30,334 bases of DNA from DATKPC01 sp035524275 (GTDB lineage: Bacteria; Pseudomonadota; Gammaproteobacteria; Burkholderiales; Burkholderiaceae_F). Below the pieces are notes generated by a model that made no database searches, was not told the origin of the DNA, and worked only from the letters and a program-made list of their open reading frames with translations. Every line of letters begins with the position of its first letter. The stretch's first letter is position 1. Below are positions 15,471 through 24,133 of this stretch, one piece after another. Location of the stretch: positions 1-30,334 of the forward strand of contig DATKPC010000036.1 of assembly GCA_035524275.1 (NCBI GenBank), read 5' to 3'. Made by a program: the position numbers and the translations under genes.

Positions 15471-16719
15471 AGCGCAGCGCTTCGGCCGGTCGCACGCGCG
15501 CCGCGCGCCAGCTCGGGTACAGCGTCGCCAGCAGCGACATCACGAGCGAGATCAGCGTGATCGGCACGATGTCGGACGCGCGCGGATCCGACGGCAGGAC
15601 GTTGATCAGGTAGACGTCCTTCGGCAGGAACTGCACGCCGAACAGGTGCTCGATCGCCGGCACGATGACGTCGAGGTTGCACGCGATCAGCAGCCCGCCG
15701 CCGACGCCGAGCGCGGTCCCGATGAAGCCGATCAGCGCGCCCTGGACGACGAACACGGCGAGCACGCTGCGCGGCGCCGCCCCCAGCGTGCGCAGGATCG
15801 CGATGTCCGACTGTTTCTCCGTCACCGTCATCACGAGCGTCGAGACGAGGTTGAAGGCGGCCACCGCAACGATCAGCGTCAGGATGATGAACATCATCCG
15901 CTTCTCCGTCTGGACCGCCGCCCACCACGTGCGGTTCTCGCGCGTCCAGTCGCGCACGCCGAGCTGCGGGCCGAGCTGCGCCGAGAGCGCCGCGGCGACT
16001 TGCGGCGCGCGCTGCATGTCGCGCAGCTTCAGGCGCACGCCGCTCACGCCTTCGACGCGGAAGAGGCGCTGCGCATCGTCGATGTGGACCAGCGCCAGCG
16101 CGCTGTCGAATTCGAAATGGCCGGATTCGAACGTCGCGACGACCTGGAACTGGCGCAGGCGCGGAATGATGCCGGCCGGCGTGACATTGCCCTGCGGCGC
16201 GATCAGCGTCACGCGGTCGCCGGGCGCCACGCCCAGCGCCCGCGCGAGGTCGATCCCGAGGACGATGTCGAACTCGCCCGGCACCAGGCTGGCCAGCGTC
16301 CCGCCGGCCAGGTGCGAGACGACGTCGGACACCGTCGGTTCCAGCTGCGGATCGACGCCGCGGATCACCGCCCCGCGCACGGTGTCGCCACGGACGAACA
16401 TGCCCTGCCCCTCGACATACGGCGCCGCGGCGATGACTTCGGGATCCTGCCGGACGCGGTCGGCCACCGGCTTCCAGTCCGCGAGCGGGCCCTCGAACGA
16501 GAACACCTCGGCGTGGGACAGCACCGACAGCATCCGGTCGCGGACGTCCTTCTGGAAGCCGTTCATCACGCTCAGGACGACGATCAGCGCCATCACGCCG
16601 AGCGCGATCCCCGCCATCGATATCGCGGAAATGAACGAGATGAACGCGTTGGAACGCCGCGCCCGGCGCCCGGCGCGCGTGTAGCGCAGCCCGAGGCGCA
16701 GCTCGAACGGGACGTTCAA
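15463..16719 (-). CDS. lolC: LolC/LolE-type lipoprotein-releasing permease
   Basis: 418-aa inner-membrane permease partnering LolD. A first transmembrane helix (about 28-50, FISFISAISMAGIALGVMAL) precedes a large periplasmic MacB-like domain. Three C-terminal helices follow, in the regions of FIILTLIVAVAAFNLV, VQGALIGFIGTALGVGG and TLISLVMSLLATLYPSW, with the closing ARVRPAEALRYE. Only one permease gene is present, as in many proteobacteria outside the gamma group, where one LolC/E-like subunit presumably works as a homodimer. The start is taken as TTG at 16719 because LolC proteins begin at NVPFELRLGLRYTRAG. An ATG at 16788 would add 23 unrelated residues and overlaps a TACAAT -10-like hexamer. 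Confidence 0.93.
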   Translation of the reverse strand: MNVPFELRLGLRYTRAGRRARRSNAFISFISAISMAGIALGVMALIVVLSVMNGFQKDVRDRMLSVLSHAEVFSFEGPLADWKPVADRVRQDPEVIAAAPYVEGQGMFVRGDTVRGAVIRGVDPQLEPTVSDVVSHLAGGTLASLVPGEFDIVLGIDLARALGVAPGDRVTLIAPQGNVTPAGIIPRLRQFQVVATFESGHFEFDSALALVHIDDAQRLFRVEGVSGVRLKLRDMQRAPQVAAALSAQLGPQLGVRDWTRENRTWWAAVQTEKRMMFIILTLIVAVAAFNLVSTLVMTVTEKQSDIAILRTLGAAPRSVLAVFVVQGALIGFIGTALGVGGGLLIACNLDVIVPAIEHLFGVQFLPKDVYLINVLPSDPRASDIVPITLISLVMSLLATLYPSWRAARVRPAEALRYE

Positions 16720-16809
16720 GGCCGCCCCGCGCGCGTCGCGGCGTCGCTGCGCCGAAGAGCCTGTCGCGATCCTTCCATCGTCCGGCATTGTATCGGGGCG
16801 CCGCGCGCC

Positions 16810-16826
16810 CCCCGCCGGCGGCGGGG
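16810..16826. other. Short GC stem-loop between divergent lolC and rpfE-like genes
   Basis: CCCCGCC and GGCGGGG pair perfectly around GGC in the 147-bp divergent gap. The same gap holds TACAAT on the minus strand (16787-16792, possible lolC -10) and TATGAT on the plus strand (16855-16860, possible -10 for the next gene). Neither hexamer has a good -35 at the usual spacing. Confidence 0.3.
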
Positions 16827-16866
16827 CTCCCGCGGCCGCGTTCCGCACTTTCTTTATGATCCCCGG

Positions 16867-18009
16867 ATGCATTGGACCCTGCTGCTTCCCGGCGCGCTCG
16901 TCCCGGCGCCCGTCGTTCCGGAGATCGCGCGGTCGGATCGCGCGCCCAGTCTCACACGCGCGCTGCGGCGCGCGACGGTCCGGGAGGACGAGGCCTCGGC
17001 GCTCGCCGGCGACCTCGCGCTGCAGCTCGCCTGGGGGGCCCGCGAGTTCGGCGCGATCGCGCCGGCCGTTGCCGGCAACGACCTGCAGATCAACGCGAGC
17101 GCGCCGCAGGCGTGGCGCGCGCTCGGTGGCTCCGCGAAACCCGCGGTCGCCAAGACGACGAACGCGGAACCGTGGTTCTGCGATCCGGTGCATTTCGCGC
17201 TGATGCGCGACCACGTCGTGCTGCACGCGCTGGATCGCGACCGCATCACCGACGCGGAGGCCGACGAACTGGTGCAGGCCGCGGCCGACGTCGCGCTCCG
17301 CCACGGCGCGACGATCACGCGTTCCGGCGATCAGTGGTTCGTGCTGCTGCCTGCGGACTGGGAGATCTCGGCGCTGCCACTGGCCTCCGCGCTCGGCCTC
17401 GCGATCCAGGACCGGCTGCCCGATGGCCCCGCTGCGCCGGGCTGGCGCAAGCTGCTGACCAGCATCCAGATGCGCTGGCACGAGCACCCCGTCAACGTCG
17501 CGCGCAGCGCACGCGGGCAACTCGTCGTCAACGGCCTGTGGCTGCATGGCGGCGGCGAGGAGCGGCCGCTGCCCCGCTCGCGGTTCGCCGCCGCGGTGCT
17601 GCGCGACCCGACGCTGCGTGGCTGGGCCTACGGCGCCGGCGTTCGGGTCGCCGGCGATGCCGCGGGCCTCGGCCCGGAGGTCCGCGCGGGCGGCAACGTG
17701 CTGGAGGAATGGAACGACCTTTTCGAGCCGGCGCGCGCCGAGCACTGGGGACTGTGGCTCGAACGCCTTGCCGAGCTGGACGCCCGCTTCGCGGCGCGCG
17801 TCGACGCCGCGTTTGCGCACGGCTGCTCGCGGATCGACGTCATCCTGTGCGGCGAGGAGCGCGTGCGCTGCGCGCGCATCGCACGCGCCGATCGTTGGCG
17901 GGCGTGGCGCCATCACCCGATGGCGGCGGTCCTCGTCGACAGTGCGCCGCCCGCCGCGTCCGAAGCGGCGGGCGAGGCGCCGCCGAAGGCCGCGGACGCC
18001 GCCGGATGA
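16867..18009 (+). CDS. RpfE-like / COG4255-type phosphoglycerate mutase-related protein
   Basis: 380 aa. It begins MHWTLLLPGALVPAPV and resembles the conserved proteobacterial proteins labelled RpfE-type regulatory protein or cofactor-independent phosphoglycerate mutase-like. I see no complete set of alkaline-phosphatase superfamily metal ligands, so enzymatic activity is doubtful. Recognisable parts are EPWFCDPVHFALMRDHVVL (about 103-121), RWHEHPVNVARSARGQLVVN and NGLWLHGGGEE. The last 25 residues are Ala/Pro-rich. It overlaps recJ by ATGA. In Xanthomonas rpfE also adjoins recJ, in the cluster that governs virulence factor synthesis; a comparable role here is not shown. TATGAT lies only 6 nt before the ATG, so a leaderless transcript is possible. 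Confidence 0.75.
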   Translation: MHWTLLLPGALVPAPVVPEIARSDRAPSLTRALRRATVREDEASALAGDLALQLAWGAREFGAIAPAVAGNDLQINASAPQAWRALGGSAKPAVAKTTNAEPWFCDPVHFALMRDHVVLHALDRDRITDAEADELVQAAADVALRHGATITRSGDQWFVLLPADWEISALPLASALGLAIQDRLPDGPAAPGWRKLLTSIQMRWHEHPVNVARSARGQLVVNGLWLHGGGEERPLPRSRFAAAVLRDPTLRGWAYGAGVRVAGDAAGLGPEVRAGGNVLEEWNDLFEPARAEHWGLWLERLAELDARFAARVDAAFAHGCSRIDVILCGEERVRCARIARADRWRAWRHHPMAAVLVDSAPPAASEAAGEAPPKAADAAG

Positions 18010-19706
18010 ACGCGCGATTCGTCGAGCGCAGCTACGATCCGGCGGCGGCCCGCCGCCTGCAGTCCGAAGGCATGCCGCGCGCGCTCGCGCGCGTGCTGGC
18101 CGCGCGCGGCGTGGCCTCGCCGCAGGACCTGGTGCTGGCTACCGGCTCGCTGGCGCCGCCGGGCCTGCTGCTGCATGCGCCGGCCGCCGCCTCGATGCTG
18201 GCCGACGCGATCGAAGCCGACAAGCGGCTGCTGATCGTCGCCGACTACGACTGCGACGGCGCCACCGCCTGCGCGGTCGGGCTGCGCGGATTGCGGGCGC
18301 TCGGCGCCCGCGTCGACTTCCTCGTCCCCAATCGCTTCGAGTACGGCTATGGCCTGACGCCGGAGATCGTCGACCTCGCGGCGGAACGCTCGCCCGACCT
18401 GCTGATCACCGTCGACAACGGCATCGCCAGCGTCGAGGGGGTGGCGCGGGCGACCGCGCTCGGCATCGACGTCCTGATCACCGACCACCACCTCCCGGGC
18501 GAGCGCCTGCCGGATGCCGCGTTCATCGTCAACCCGAACCAGCCGGGCTGCGGCTTCCCGAGCAAGCATCTCGCGGGGGTCGGCGTGATGTTCTACCTGC
18601 TGACGGCGCTGCGCGCCGAATTCCGCGCCCGCGGACGCTTCGACGCCGCGACACAGCCGCGCCTCGACGGCCTGCTCGACCTGGTGGCACTGGGCACGGT
18701 CGCCGACGTCGTGCCGCTGGACCGCAACAATCGCATCCTCGTCGCCGCCGGCCTGGAGCGCATTCGCGCGGGTCGGCTGCAGCCGGGCCTCGCCGCGCTG
18801 CTGCAGATCGGCGGCCGGATGCCGGCGCAGGTGCAGGCGGCCGACCTCGGATTCGTCGTTGGCCCGCGGATCAACGCGGCCGGCCGCCTGTCGGACATGA
18901 CGCTGGGCATCGAGTGCCTGGCCACCGACGACGCGGCGCGCGCCGCCGAGATCGCCGGGCAGCTCGACGCCCTGAACCGCGAGCGCCGCACGCTGGAGCG
19001 CGACATGCAGCTCGACGCGTTCGCCGAGGTCGACGGCCTCGGCGTCGAGGCGCTCGCCGCCCGCCGGACCGTGACGCTTTTCCACGAAGGCTGGCACCAG
19101 GGCGTCGTCGGCCTCGTGGCGAGCCGCGTCAAGGACCGCGTCCACCGCCCGACGATCGCCTTTGCCCGCGCCGACCCCGGCGTCCTGCGCGGATCCGGCC
19201 GCTCGATCGAGGGCGTGCACCTGCGCGATACGCTCGATCGCGTCACGAAGATCGCGCCCGGGCTGATCGATCGCTTTGGCGGCCATGCGATGGCCGCCGG
19301 GCTGACGCTGGCTGAGGACAAATTGCCGGTGTTCCGCGCGGCCTTCGAGGAGGCCGCTCGCGCGGCCTGCGATCCGGCGCTGTTCACGCAGACCGTCGCG
19401 ACCGATGGCGAACTGGCCGCCGGCGACCTGAACGCGGCGCTGGTCGCGGCGATCCGCTCGCACGTCTGGGGCCAGGGCTTTGCGCCGCCGCTGTTCGAGA
19501 ACGAGTTTCGCGTCGTCGAGCAGCGTCTCGTCAAGGAGCAGCACCTGAAGCTCACGCTGGAGCTCGACCGGGTCCGCCTGCCGGCGATCTGGTTCCGCCA
19601 CGTGGACGCGCTGCCGCCGCGCGTGCGCCTGGCCTACCGGCCCGACATCGACGAATACCAGGGGCAGCGCAGGCTGTCGCTGCGCGTCGAGTACGCATCC
19701 TTATAA
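18006..19706 (+). CDS. recJ: Single-stranded-DNA-specific exonuclease RecJ
   Basis: 566-aa 5'-3' exonuclease acting on single-stranded DNA in recombination, mismatch and base-excision repair. DHH phosphoesterase motifs in order: DYDCDGAT (80-87), VDNGI (136-140), TDHHLPG (159-165), and VALGTVADVVPL for motif IV. The DHHA1 part has GRSIEGVHL and GGHAMAAG, and a C-terminal OB-fold region closes the protein. Length equals the usual 560-580 aa. The ATG at 18006 overlaps the stop of the upstream gene by 4 nt. Its TAA stop lies inside a TATAAT hexamer that may be the -10 box of prfB. Confidence 0.96.
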   Translation: MNARFVERSYDPAAARRLQSEGMPRALARVLAARGVASPQDLVLATGSLAPPGLLLHAPAAASMLADAIEADKRLLIVADYDCDGATACAVGLRGLRALGARVDFLVPNRFEYGYGLTPEIVDLAAERSPDLLITVDNGIASVEGVARATALGIDVLITDHHLPGERLPDAAFIVNPNQPGCGFPSKHLAGVGVMFYLLTALRAEFRARGRFDAATQPRLDGLLDLVALGTVADVVPLDRNNRILVAAGLERIRAGRLQPGLAALLQIGGRMPAQVQAADLGFVVGPRINAAGRLSDMTLGIECLATDDAARAAEIAGQLDALNRERRTLERDMQLDAFAEVDGLGVEALAARRTVTLFHEGWHQGVVGLVASRVKDRVHRPTIAFARADPGVLRGSGRSIEGVHLRDTLDRVTKIAPGLIDRFGGHAMAAGLTLAEDKLPVFRAAFEEAARAACDPALFTQTVATDGELAAGDLNAALVAAIRSHVWGQGFAPPLFENEFRVVEQRLVKEQHLKLTLELDRVRLPAIWFRHVDALPPRVRLAYRPDIDEYQGQRRLSLRVEYASL

Positions 19707-19707
19707 T
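19702..19707 (+). promoter_or_regulatory. Consensus -10 hexamer, candidate prfB promoter
   Basis: TATAAT exactly matches the sigma-70 -10 consensus, stands out in this GC-rich sequence and overlaps the recJ stop codon. It would start transcription near 19714, leaving a leader of about 57 nt before prfB. No good -35 is seen at 16-18 nt, so it may be weak or activator-dependent. Confidence 0.45.
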
Positions 19708-19770
19708 CGAGGGTTTTTCCGGCACAGCGGTCCTGGACGGAGGTCATCGACAGGGCTGCGGGGAACCACG

Positions 19771-20875
19771 ATGGATGCGGAACGCCTGAACCAGATCGCG
19801 GCGACGATCGCCGACCTCCTTGCTCGCCAGGCCGAGCTGCGGAGGTATCTTTGAAGTCGATGCGAAGGAAAAGCGCCTTGTCGACGTCAACCGGGCGCTG
19901 GAGGATCCGGGCGTCTGGAACGACCCGAAGCGCGCGCAGGAGCTAGGGCGCGAGAAGAAGCAGCTCGACGACGTCGTGCAGCACCTGCGCGCCATCGACG
20001 CCGGGCTGAGCGACAGCAGCGAACTGTTCGAGATGGCGCGGGCCGAGGGCGACGAAGCGACGCTGGCATCGATCGACGGCGACATCGGGAAGCTCGGCAA
20101 GCAGGTCGCGGAGCTGGAGTTCCGGCGGATGTTCCACAACCCGCAGGATCCGAACCCGTGCTTCATCGAAATCCAGGCCGGCGCCGGCGGTACCGAGGCG
20201 CAGGACTGGGCTTCGATGCTGGAACGCATGTACCTGCGCTTCGCCGAGCGGCGCGGCTTCAAGGCTGAACTCCTCGACGAGACGCAGGGCGAAGTCGCCG
20301 GCATCAAGGGCGCGACGATCAAGGTCGAGGGCAGCTACGCCTACGGGACATTGCGCACCGAGACCGGAATCCACCGCCTCGTGCGCAAGTCGCCGTTTGA
20401 CTCCAACGCGCGGCGCCACACGTCGTTCGCCAGCGTGTTCGTCTACCCGGAGGTCGACGAATCGATCGAGATCGAGATCAACCCGGCCGACCTGCGCATC
20501 GACGTCTATCGCGCGTCCGGCGCCGGCGGGCAGCACGTCAACAAGACGGAATCGGCGGTGCGCATCACGCACCTGCCGAGCGGCATCGTCGTGCAGAGCC
20601 AGAACGACCGTTCGCAGCACCGCAACCGCGCCGAATGCATGGCGATGCTCAAGTCGCGGCTCTACGAGGCGGAGATCCGCAAGCGGATGGCGGAGCAGAG
20701 CGCGCTGGAGGACAGCAAGACCGACATCGGCTGGGGCCACCAGATCCGTTCGTACGTGCTGGACCAGTCCCGGATCAAGGACCTGCGCACCAACGTCGAG
20801 ATCGGCAATACGCAGGCGGTGCTCGACGGCGACCTCGACGAATTCATCACGGCGAGCCTGAAGCAGGGAGTCTGA
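19771..20875 (+). CDS. prfB: Peptide chain release factor 2 (programmed +1 frameshift)
   Basis: RF2 ends translation at UGA and UAA. The gene is read as 19771-19851 joined to 19853-20875, giving 367 aa. The first frame runs 27 codons from ATG and stops at TGA (19852-19854). The frameshift signal GGAGG-TAT-CTT-TGA matches the classical RF2 autoregulatory site: an internal Shine-Dalgarno stalls the ribosome and CTT slips +1 when RF2 is scarce. Codon anticodon-mimic tripeptide SPF is at 207-209 and the hydrolysis motif GGQ at 252-254, both two residues beyond the E. coli positions. GGGGAA before the ATG can serve as ribosome binding site. A single-frame reading starting near 19820 would lack the true N-terminus. 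Confidence 0.95.
19841..19854 (+). promoter_or_regulatory. RF2 programmed +1 frameshift site
   Basis: Sequence GGAGGTATCTTTGA: the internal Shine-Dalgarno GGAGG is 3 nt upstream of the slippery CTT codon, which is followed by the in-frame TGA. After the slip the next codon is GAA (Glu) rather than the GAC of E. coli. It provides negative feedback on RF2 level. Confidence 0.93.
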
Positions 20876-20877
20876 CC

Positions 20878-21633
20878 GTGCCGCTGTTCATCGTCACCGG
20901 CGCCTCGCGGGGGCTCGGCGCGGCCGTCGCGCGCGCCGCCGCGACGGCCGACCGGACGCTGCTCACGATGGCGCGCGGCGCGGTCGACGCATCGGTCGCC
21001 GCCGCCGTGCGCGCCTGCGGCGCCGCGCACGAGCACTGGTGCGTCGACCTCGCGGAACCCGCCGCCGTCGCCGCGCGGCTCGAAGCCTGGATCGCGCAGC
21101 GGCGCACGACGGCCGACGGCGGCGCCACGCTCGTCAACAATGCCGGCGTCCTCGGACCCGTCGGGCCGGTCGATGCCGGAAGTCCGGAGGCGATCGCCGC
21201 CGCGCTGCGGATCGACCTCGAAGCACCGATCCTGCTCACGCGCGCGTTCCTGCGCGCGACGTCCGACGCGAACGGTCCGCGGCGGATCGTCCAGGTGTCG
21301 TCCGGCGCCGGCCGCAATGCCTATGCCGGGTGGTCGATCTACGGTGCTGCGAAGGCCGGGCTCGACCACTTCGCGCGCGCCGTCGCGCTCGACGAGGCGC
21401 AGCGCCGGAACCCCGCGCGGATCGTCTCGCTCGCCCCCGGCGTCATCGATACCGCGATGCAGGCCGAACTTCGCGACAGCGATCCCGCAGGCTTTCCGGA
21501 GCTGCCGCGCTTCCTGGCGCTGCACGCGAAGGGCCAACTTACGACGCCGGAGGCGGCGGCGACTCGGCTGCTCGCGTTCCTCGACCGGCCGGACTTCGGC
21601 GCAAAGCCGGTGGCCGACGCCCGCGACGCCTGA
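20878..21633 (+). CDS. SDR family NAD(P)-dependent oxidoreductase
   Basis: 251-aa classical short-chain dehydrogenase. Cofactor loop TGASRGLG (7-14), NNAG (87-90), Ser141/142 and Y155-x3-K159 (SIYGAAKAG) are all present, so it should be active. The overall pattern (FIVTGASRGLG at the extreme N-terminus, APGVIDTAMQ) resembles sepiapterin/benzil reductase-like SDRs, but the substrate cannot be read from sequence. The start is GTG, 2 nt after the prfB stop, with AGGGAG about 8 nt upstream, so it is probably translated with prfB. It sits between prfB and lysS, which are usually adjacent. Confidence 0.9.
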   Translation: MPLFIVTGASRGLGAAVARAAATADRTLLTMARGAVDASVAAAVRACGAAHEHWCVDLAEPAAVAARLEAWIAQRRTTADGGATLVNNAGVLGPVGPVDAGSPEAIAAALRIDLEAPILLTRAFLRATSDANGPRRIVQVSSGAGRNAYAGWSIYGAAKAGLDHFARAVALDEAQRRNPARIVSLAPGVIDTAMQAELRDSDPAGFPELPRFLALHAKGQLTTPEAAATRLLAFLDRPDFGAKPVADARDA

Positions 21634-21712
21634 TGCCCTTCGCTTCCGTCGCCACCCTCCCGCCTTTCCGCCTCTCACCTCGACCCGCCCTCCAGCCGCC
21701 CGCCCCCGCGCC

Positions 21713-23260
21713 ATGAGCGACCGCCCGCACGCCCCCGAAAGCACGTCCGCCCAAGCCGGCCCGGCCACGACGGCCGAGGCCGCCACCGATCCGAACCAGA
21801 TCATCGCCGAGCGCCGCGCGAAGCTGGCGCAGCTGCGCACGGCTGGCCCGGCGTTCCCGAACGATTTTGACCGGCGCGACCAGGCCTCGACGCTGCAGCA
21901 GCGGCATGCCGACGACGACGCGCCAGCGCTGGAGGCGGCAAACATCGAGGTCGCGGTGGCCGGACGGATGATGCTGCGCCGGATCATGGGCAAGGCGAGC
22001 TTTGCGACCGTCCAGGACGGCTCCGGACGCATCCAGTTTTTCGTCACCGACGACGGCGTCGGGCGCGAATTGCACCAGGCGTTCAAGCATTGGGACATCG
22101 GCGACATCGTCGCGGCGCGCGGCACGCTGTTTCGCACGCGCACCGGCGAACTGTCGGTCCGCTGCCGCGAGCTGCGCCTGCTCGCGAAGTCGCTGCGGCC
22201 GCTGCCGGACAAGTTCCACGGGCTCGAGGATCGCGAACTGCGTTACCGGCAGCGCTACGTCGATCTCATCACGAACGAGCCGACGCGCAAGGCCTTCATC
22301 ACCCGCTCGCGCGCGATCGCCGCGGTGCGCGAGTTCATGGTGGCCGAGGATTTCCTCGAGGTCGAGACGCCGATGCTTCAGCCGATCCCCGGCGGCGCCG
22401 CAGCGCGTCCGTTCGTGACGCACCACAACGCGCTCGACATCGACATGTACCTGCGGATCGCGCCGGAGCTCTACTTGAAGCGCCTGGTGGTCGGCGGCTT
22501 CGAGCGGGTCTTCGAGATCAACCGGAACTTCCGCAACGAAGGCTTGAGCCCGCGCCACAACCCGGAATTCACGATGATGGAGTTCTACGCCGCGTACCGC
22601 GAGTACCGGTGGATGATGGACTTCACCGAAAGGCTGCTGCGCCACGTCGCGGTCGCGGCGACCGGCGGGACGACGCTGGCCTACCAGGGCGGCACGATCG
22701 ACCTCGGCGCGCCGTTCGCGCGGTTGACGACGGTCGAGGCGATCCTGCGGCACGCACCGCAGTACACGGCAGAGCAGCTCAACGACGCCGGCGCGCTGCA
22801 CCGCGAACTTGCGCGCCTCGACGACAAGCACGCGGACGAGGCCGCACTCGGCACGCTGCAGCTCGCGCTCTTCGAGCACGTCGCGGAATCGAAGCTGGTC
22901 CAGCCGACGTTCATCGTCGACTACCCGATCGAGGTGTCGCCATTGGCCCGCGCCTCGGATGCGCGCCCCGGCATCACCGAGCGCTTCGAGCTTTTCATCG
23001 CCGGACGCGAGTTGGCCAACGGGTTCTCCGAGCTGAACGACCCGGAGGACCAGGCGGCGCGCTTCCTGGCGCAGGCGAAGGCGAAGGAGGCCGGCGACGA
23101 GGAAGCGATGTACTACGACGCCGACTACGTCCGTGCGCTGGAATACGGCATGCCGCCGGCAGCCGGGTGCGGCATCGGGATCGATCGCCTCGTGATGCTG
23201 CTCACCGACGCGCCGAGCATCCGCGACGTCATCCTGTTCCCGCACATGCGGCCGGAATAG
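21713..23260 (+). CDS. lysS: Lysyl-tRNA synthetase, class II
   Basis: 515 aa, charging tRNA-Lys with lysine. An OB-fold anticodon-binding domain (about 65-160, starting VAVAGRMMLRRIMGKASFA) precedes the class II catalytic core. Motif 2 is FRNEGLSPRHNPEFTMMEFY and motif 3 is GCGIGIDRLVMLLT, with DLITNEPTRKAFITRS and PFVTHHNALDIDMYLRIAPE between. Residues 1-25 are an Ala/Thr/Pro-rich extension. The ATG at 21713 has no Shine-Dalgarno; the 79-nt spacer after the SDR gene is strikingly C/T-rich. It belongs to the prfB transcription unit or has its own promoter inside the SDR gene. Confidence 0.97.
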   Translation: MSDRPHAPESTSAQAGPATTAEAATDPNQIIAERRAKLAQLRTAGPAFPNDFDRRDQASTLQQRHADDDAPALEAANIEVAVAGRMMLRRIMGKASFATVQDGSGRIQFFVTDDGVGRELHQAFKHWDIGDIVAARGTLFRTRTGELSVRCRELRLLAKSLRPLPDKFHGLEDRELRYRQRYVDLITNEPTRKAFITRSRAIAAVREFMVAEDFLEVETPMLQPIPGGAAARPFVTHHNALDIDMYLRIAPELYLKRLVVGGFERVFEINRNFRNEGLSPRHNPEFTMMEFYAAYREYRWMMDFTERLLRHVAVAATGGTTLAYQGGTIDLGAPFARLTTVEAILRHAPQYTAEQLNDAGALHRELARLDDKHADEAALGTLQLALFEHVAESKLVQPTFIVDYPIEVSPLARASDARPGITERFELFIAGRELANGFSELNDPEDQAARFLAQAKAKEAGDEEAMYYDADYVRALEYGMPPAAGCGIGIDRLVMLLTDAPSIRDVILFPHMRPE

Positions 23261-23277
23261 CGCCGCCACGACGCCCG

Positions 23278-24105
23278 ATGAACCGGAGCCTCACGGCGGC
23301 GTCGATCGATCCGCACGCCCTGCCGCAGCGCCTCGAAGCCCGCGCCCGCCAGCCGCGTCCCGCGGGCTCGGTCGACCTGGCGCTCGGCGACGCTCGCTGC
23401 GGCTTCATGGCCGCGCCGGTCGCCGACCTTCTCGCCGTGCGCGTCGCCGGCTTCACGCGACGCGCCGACCTGATCGCGCTCGACGACCGCGGGATGGATA
23501 TCGAGGGTCGGTCCGAGCGCCTCGCGCAGGCGGCGCGCACGCTGCACGAGGCGGGCCTCGTGCGCGGCTGGCGCGGCGAGCTGCTCGACGTCCGCGCGAC
23601 GCCCGCCGGGCCGCTTCTGGCGCGCATCGAGCGCGCCGCCTGTCGGACGCTGGCGATCGGGACCTGCGCCGTGCACCTGCATGCCACGTCGGCCGATGGC
23701 CGGATCTGGGTCGCGCAACGTTCGAGCCACAAGGCCATCGATCCGGGAATGTGGGATACGCTGGTCGGCGGGATGGTCCCGGCGGGCGAATCCGAACTCG
23801 ACGCGCTGGTCCGCGAGGCGCACGAGGAGGCCGGATTGCGGCTGGCGCCCGGAGCCGCGCTCGTCCGCGGCGGGCGCATCGCGATCGAGCGCCCGGTCGC
23901 CGAGGGTTACCAGGTCGAGGCGATCCAGGTCTTCGACCTGATCCTGGACGACGGCATCGAGCCGAAGAACATGGACGGCGAGGTCCAGGCCTTCGCGTTG
24001 CGGACGCCGCGCGACGTTCTGGCGTCGATCGACGCCGGCGAATTCACGCTGGAGGCCGCGCTAGTGACGCTCGACGGCATCCGGCGCGCGGCCGGCGCCC
24101 GATGA
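23278..24105 (+). CDS. DUF4743 and NUDIX hydrolase domain protein
   Basis: 275 aa. The N-terminal DUF4743-like region (about 10-125) is followed by a Nudix domain with a perfect Nudix box: G165, E171, then REAHEEAGL (179-187), fitting Gx5Ex7REUxEExGU. The family includes proteins fused to or paired with thiamin pyrophosphokinase that hydrolyse damaged thiamin diphosphate derivatives. Such a clean-up role is possible but not proven here. The start is 17 nt after lysS. Its TGA overlaps a short ATG reading frame with no apparent meaning. Confidence 0.88.
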   Translation: MNRSLTAASIDPHALPQRLEARARQPRPAGSVDLALGDARCGFMAAPVADLLAVRVAGFTRRADLIALDDRGMDIEGRSERLAQAARTLHEAGLVRGWRGELLDVRATPAGPLLARIERAACRTLAIGTCAVHLHATSADGRIWVAQRSSHKAIDPGMWDTLVGGMVPAGESELDALVREAHEEAGLRLAPGAALVRGGRIAIERPVAEGYQVEAIQVFDLILDDGIEPKNMDGEVQAFALRTPRDVLASIDAGEFTLEAALVTLDGIRRAAGAR

Positions 24106-24108
24106 ACC

Positions 24109-24126
24109 GGCGCCGCGAGCGGCGCC
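24109..24126 (+). other. Perfect 8-bp stem-loop before the AEC transporter start
   Basis: GGCGCCGC (24109-24116) and GCGGCGCC (24119-24126) form a perfect stem 3 nt after the Nudix stop and 7 nt before the transporter start. It could limit translation of the transporter. The two-base gap is too tight for a loop, so the innermost pairs would open. Confidence 0.35.
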
Positions 24127-24133
24127 CGCCGGA

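Noticed and set aside
15178..16866. Upstream extension of the rpfE-like frame through the antisense of lolD and lolC
   Set aside because: The protein-like sequence begins only at 16867; the rest mirrors the lol genes and has low-complexity composition.
19820..20875. prfB read as a single frame from 19820
   Set aside because: It would begin in the middle of the N-terminal helix in the wrong frame; the ATG at 19771 plus the CTTTGA frameshift gives the full RF2.
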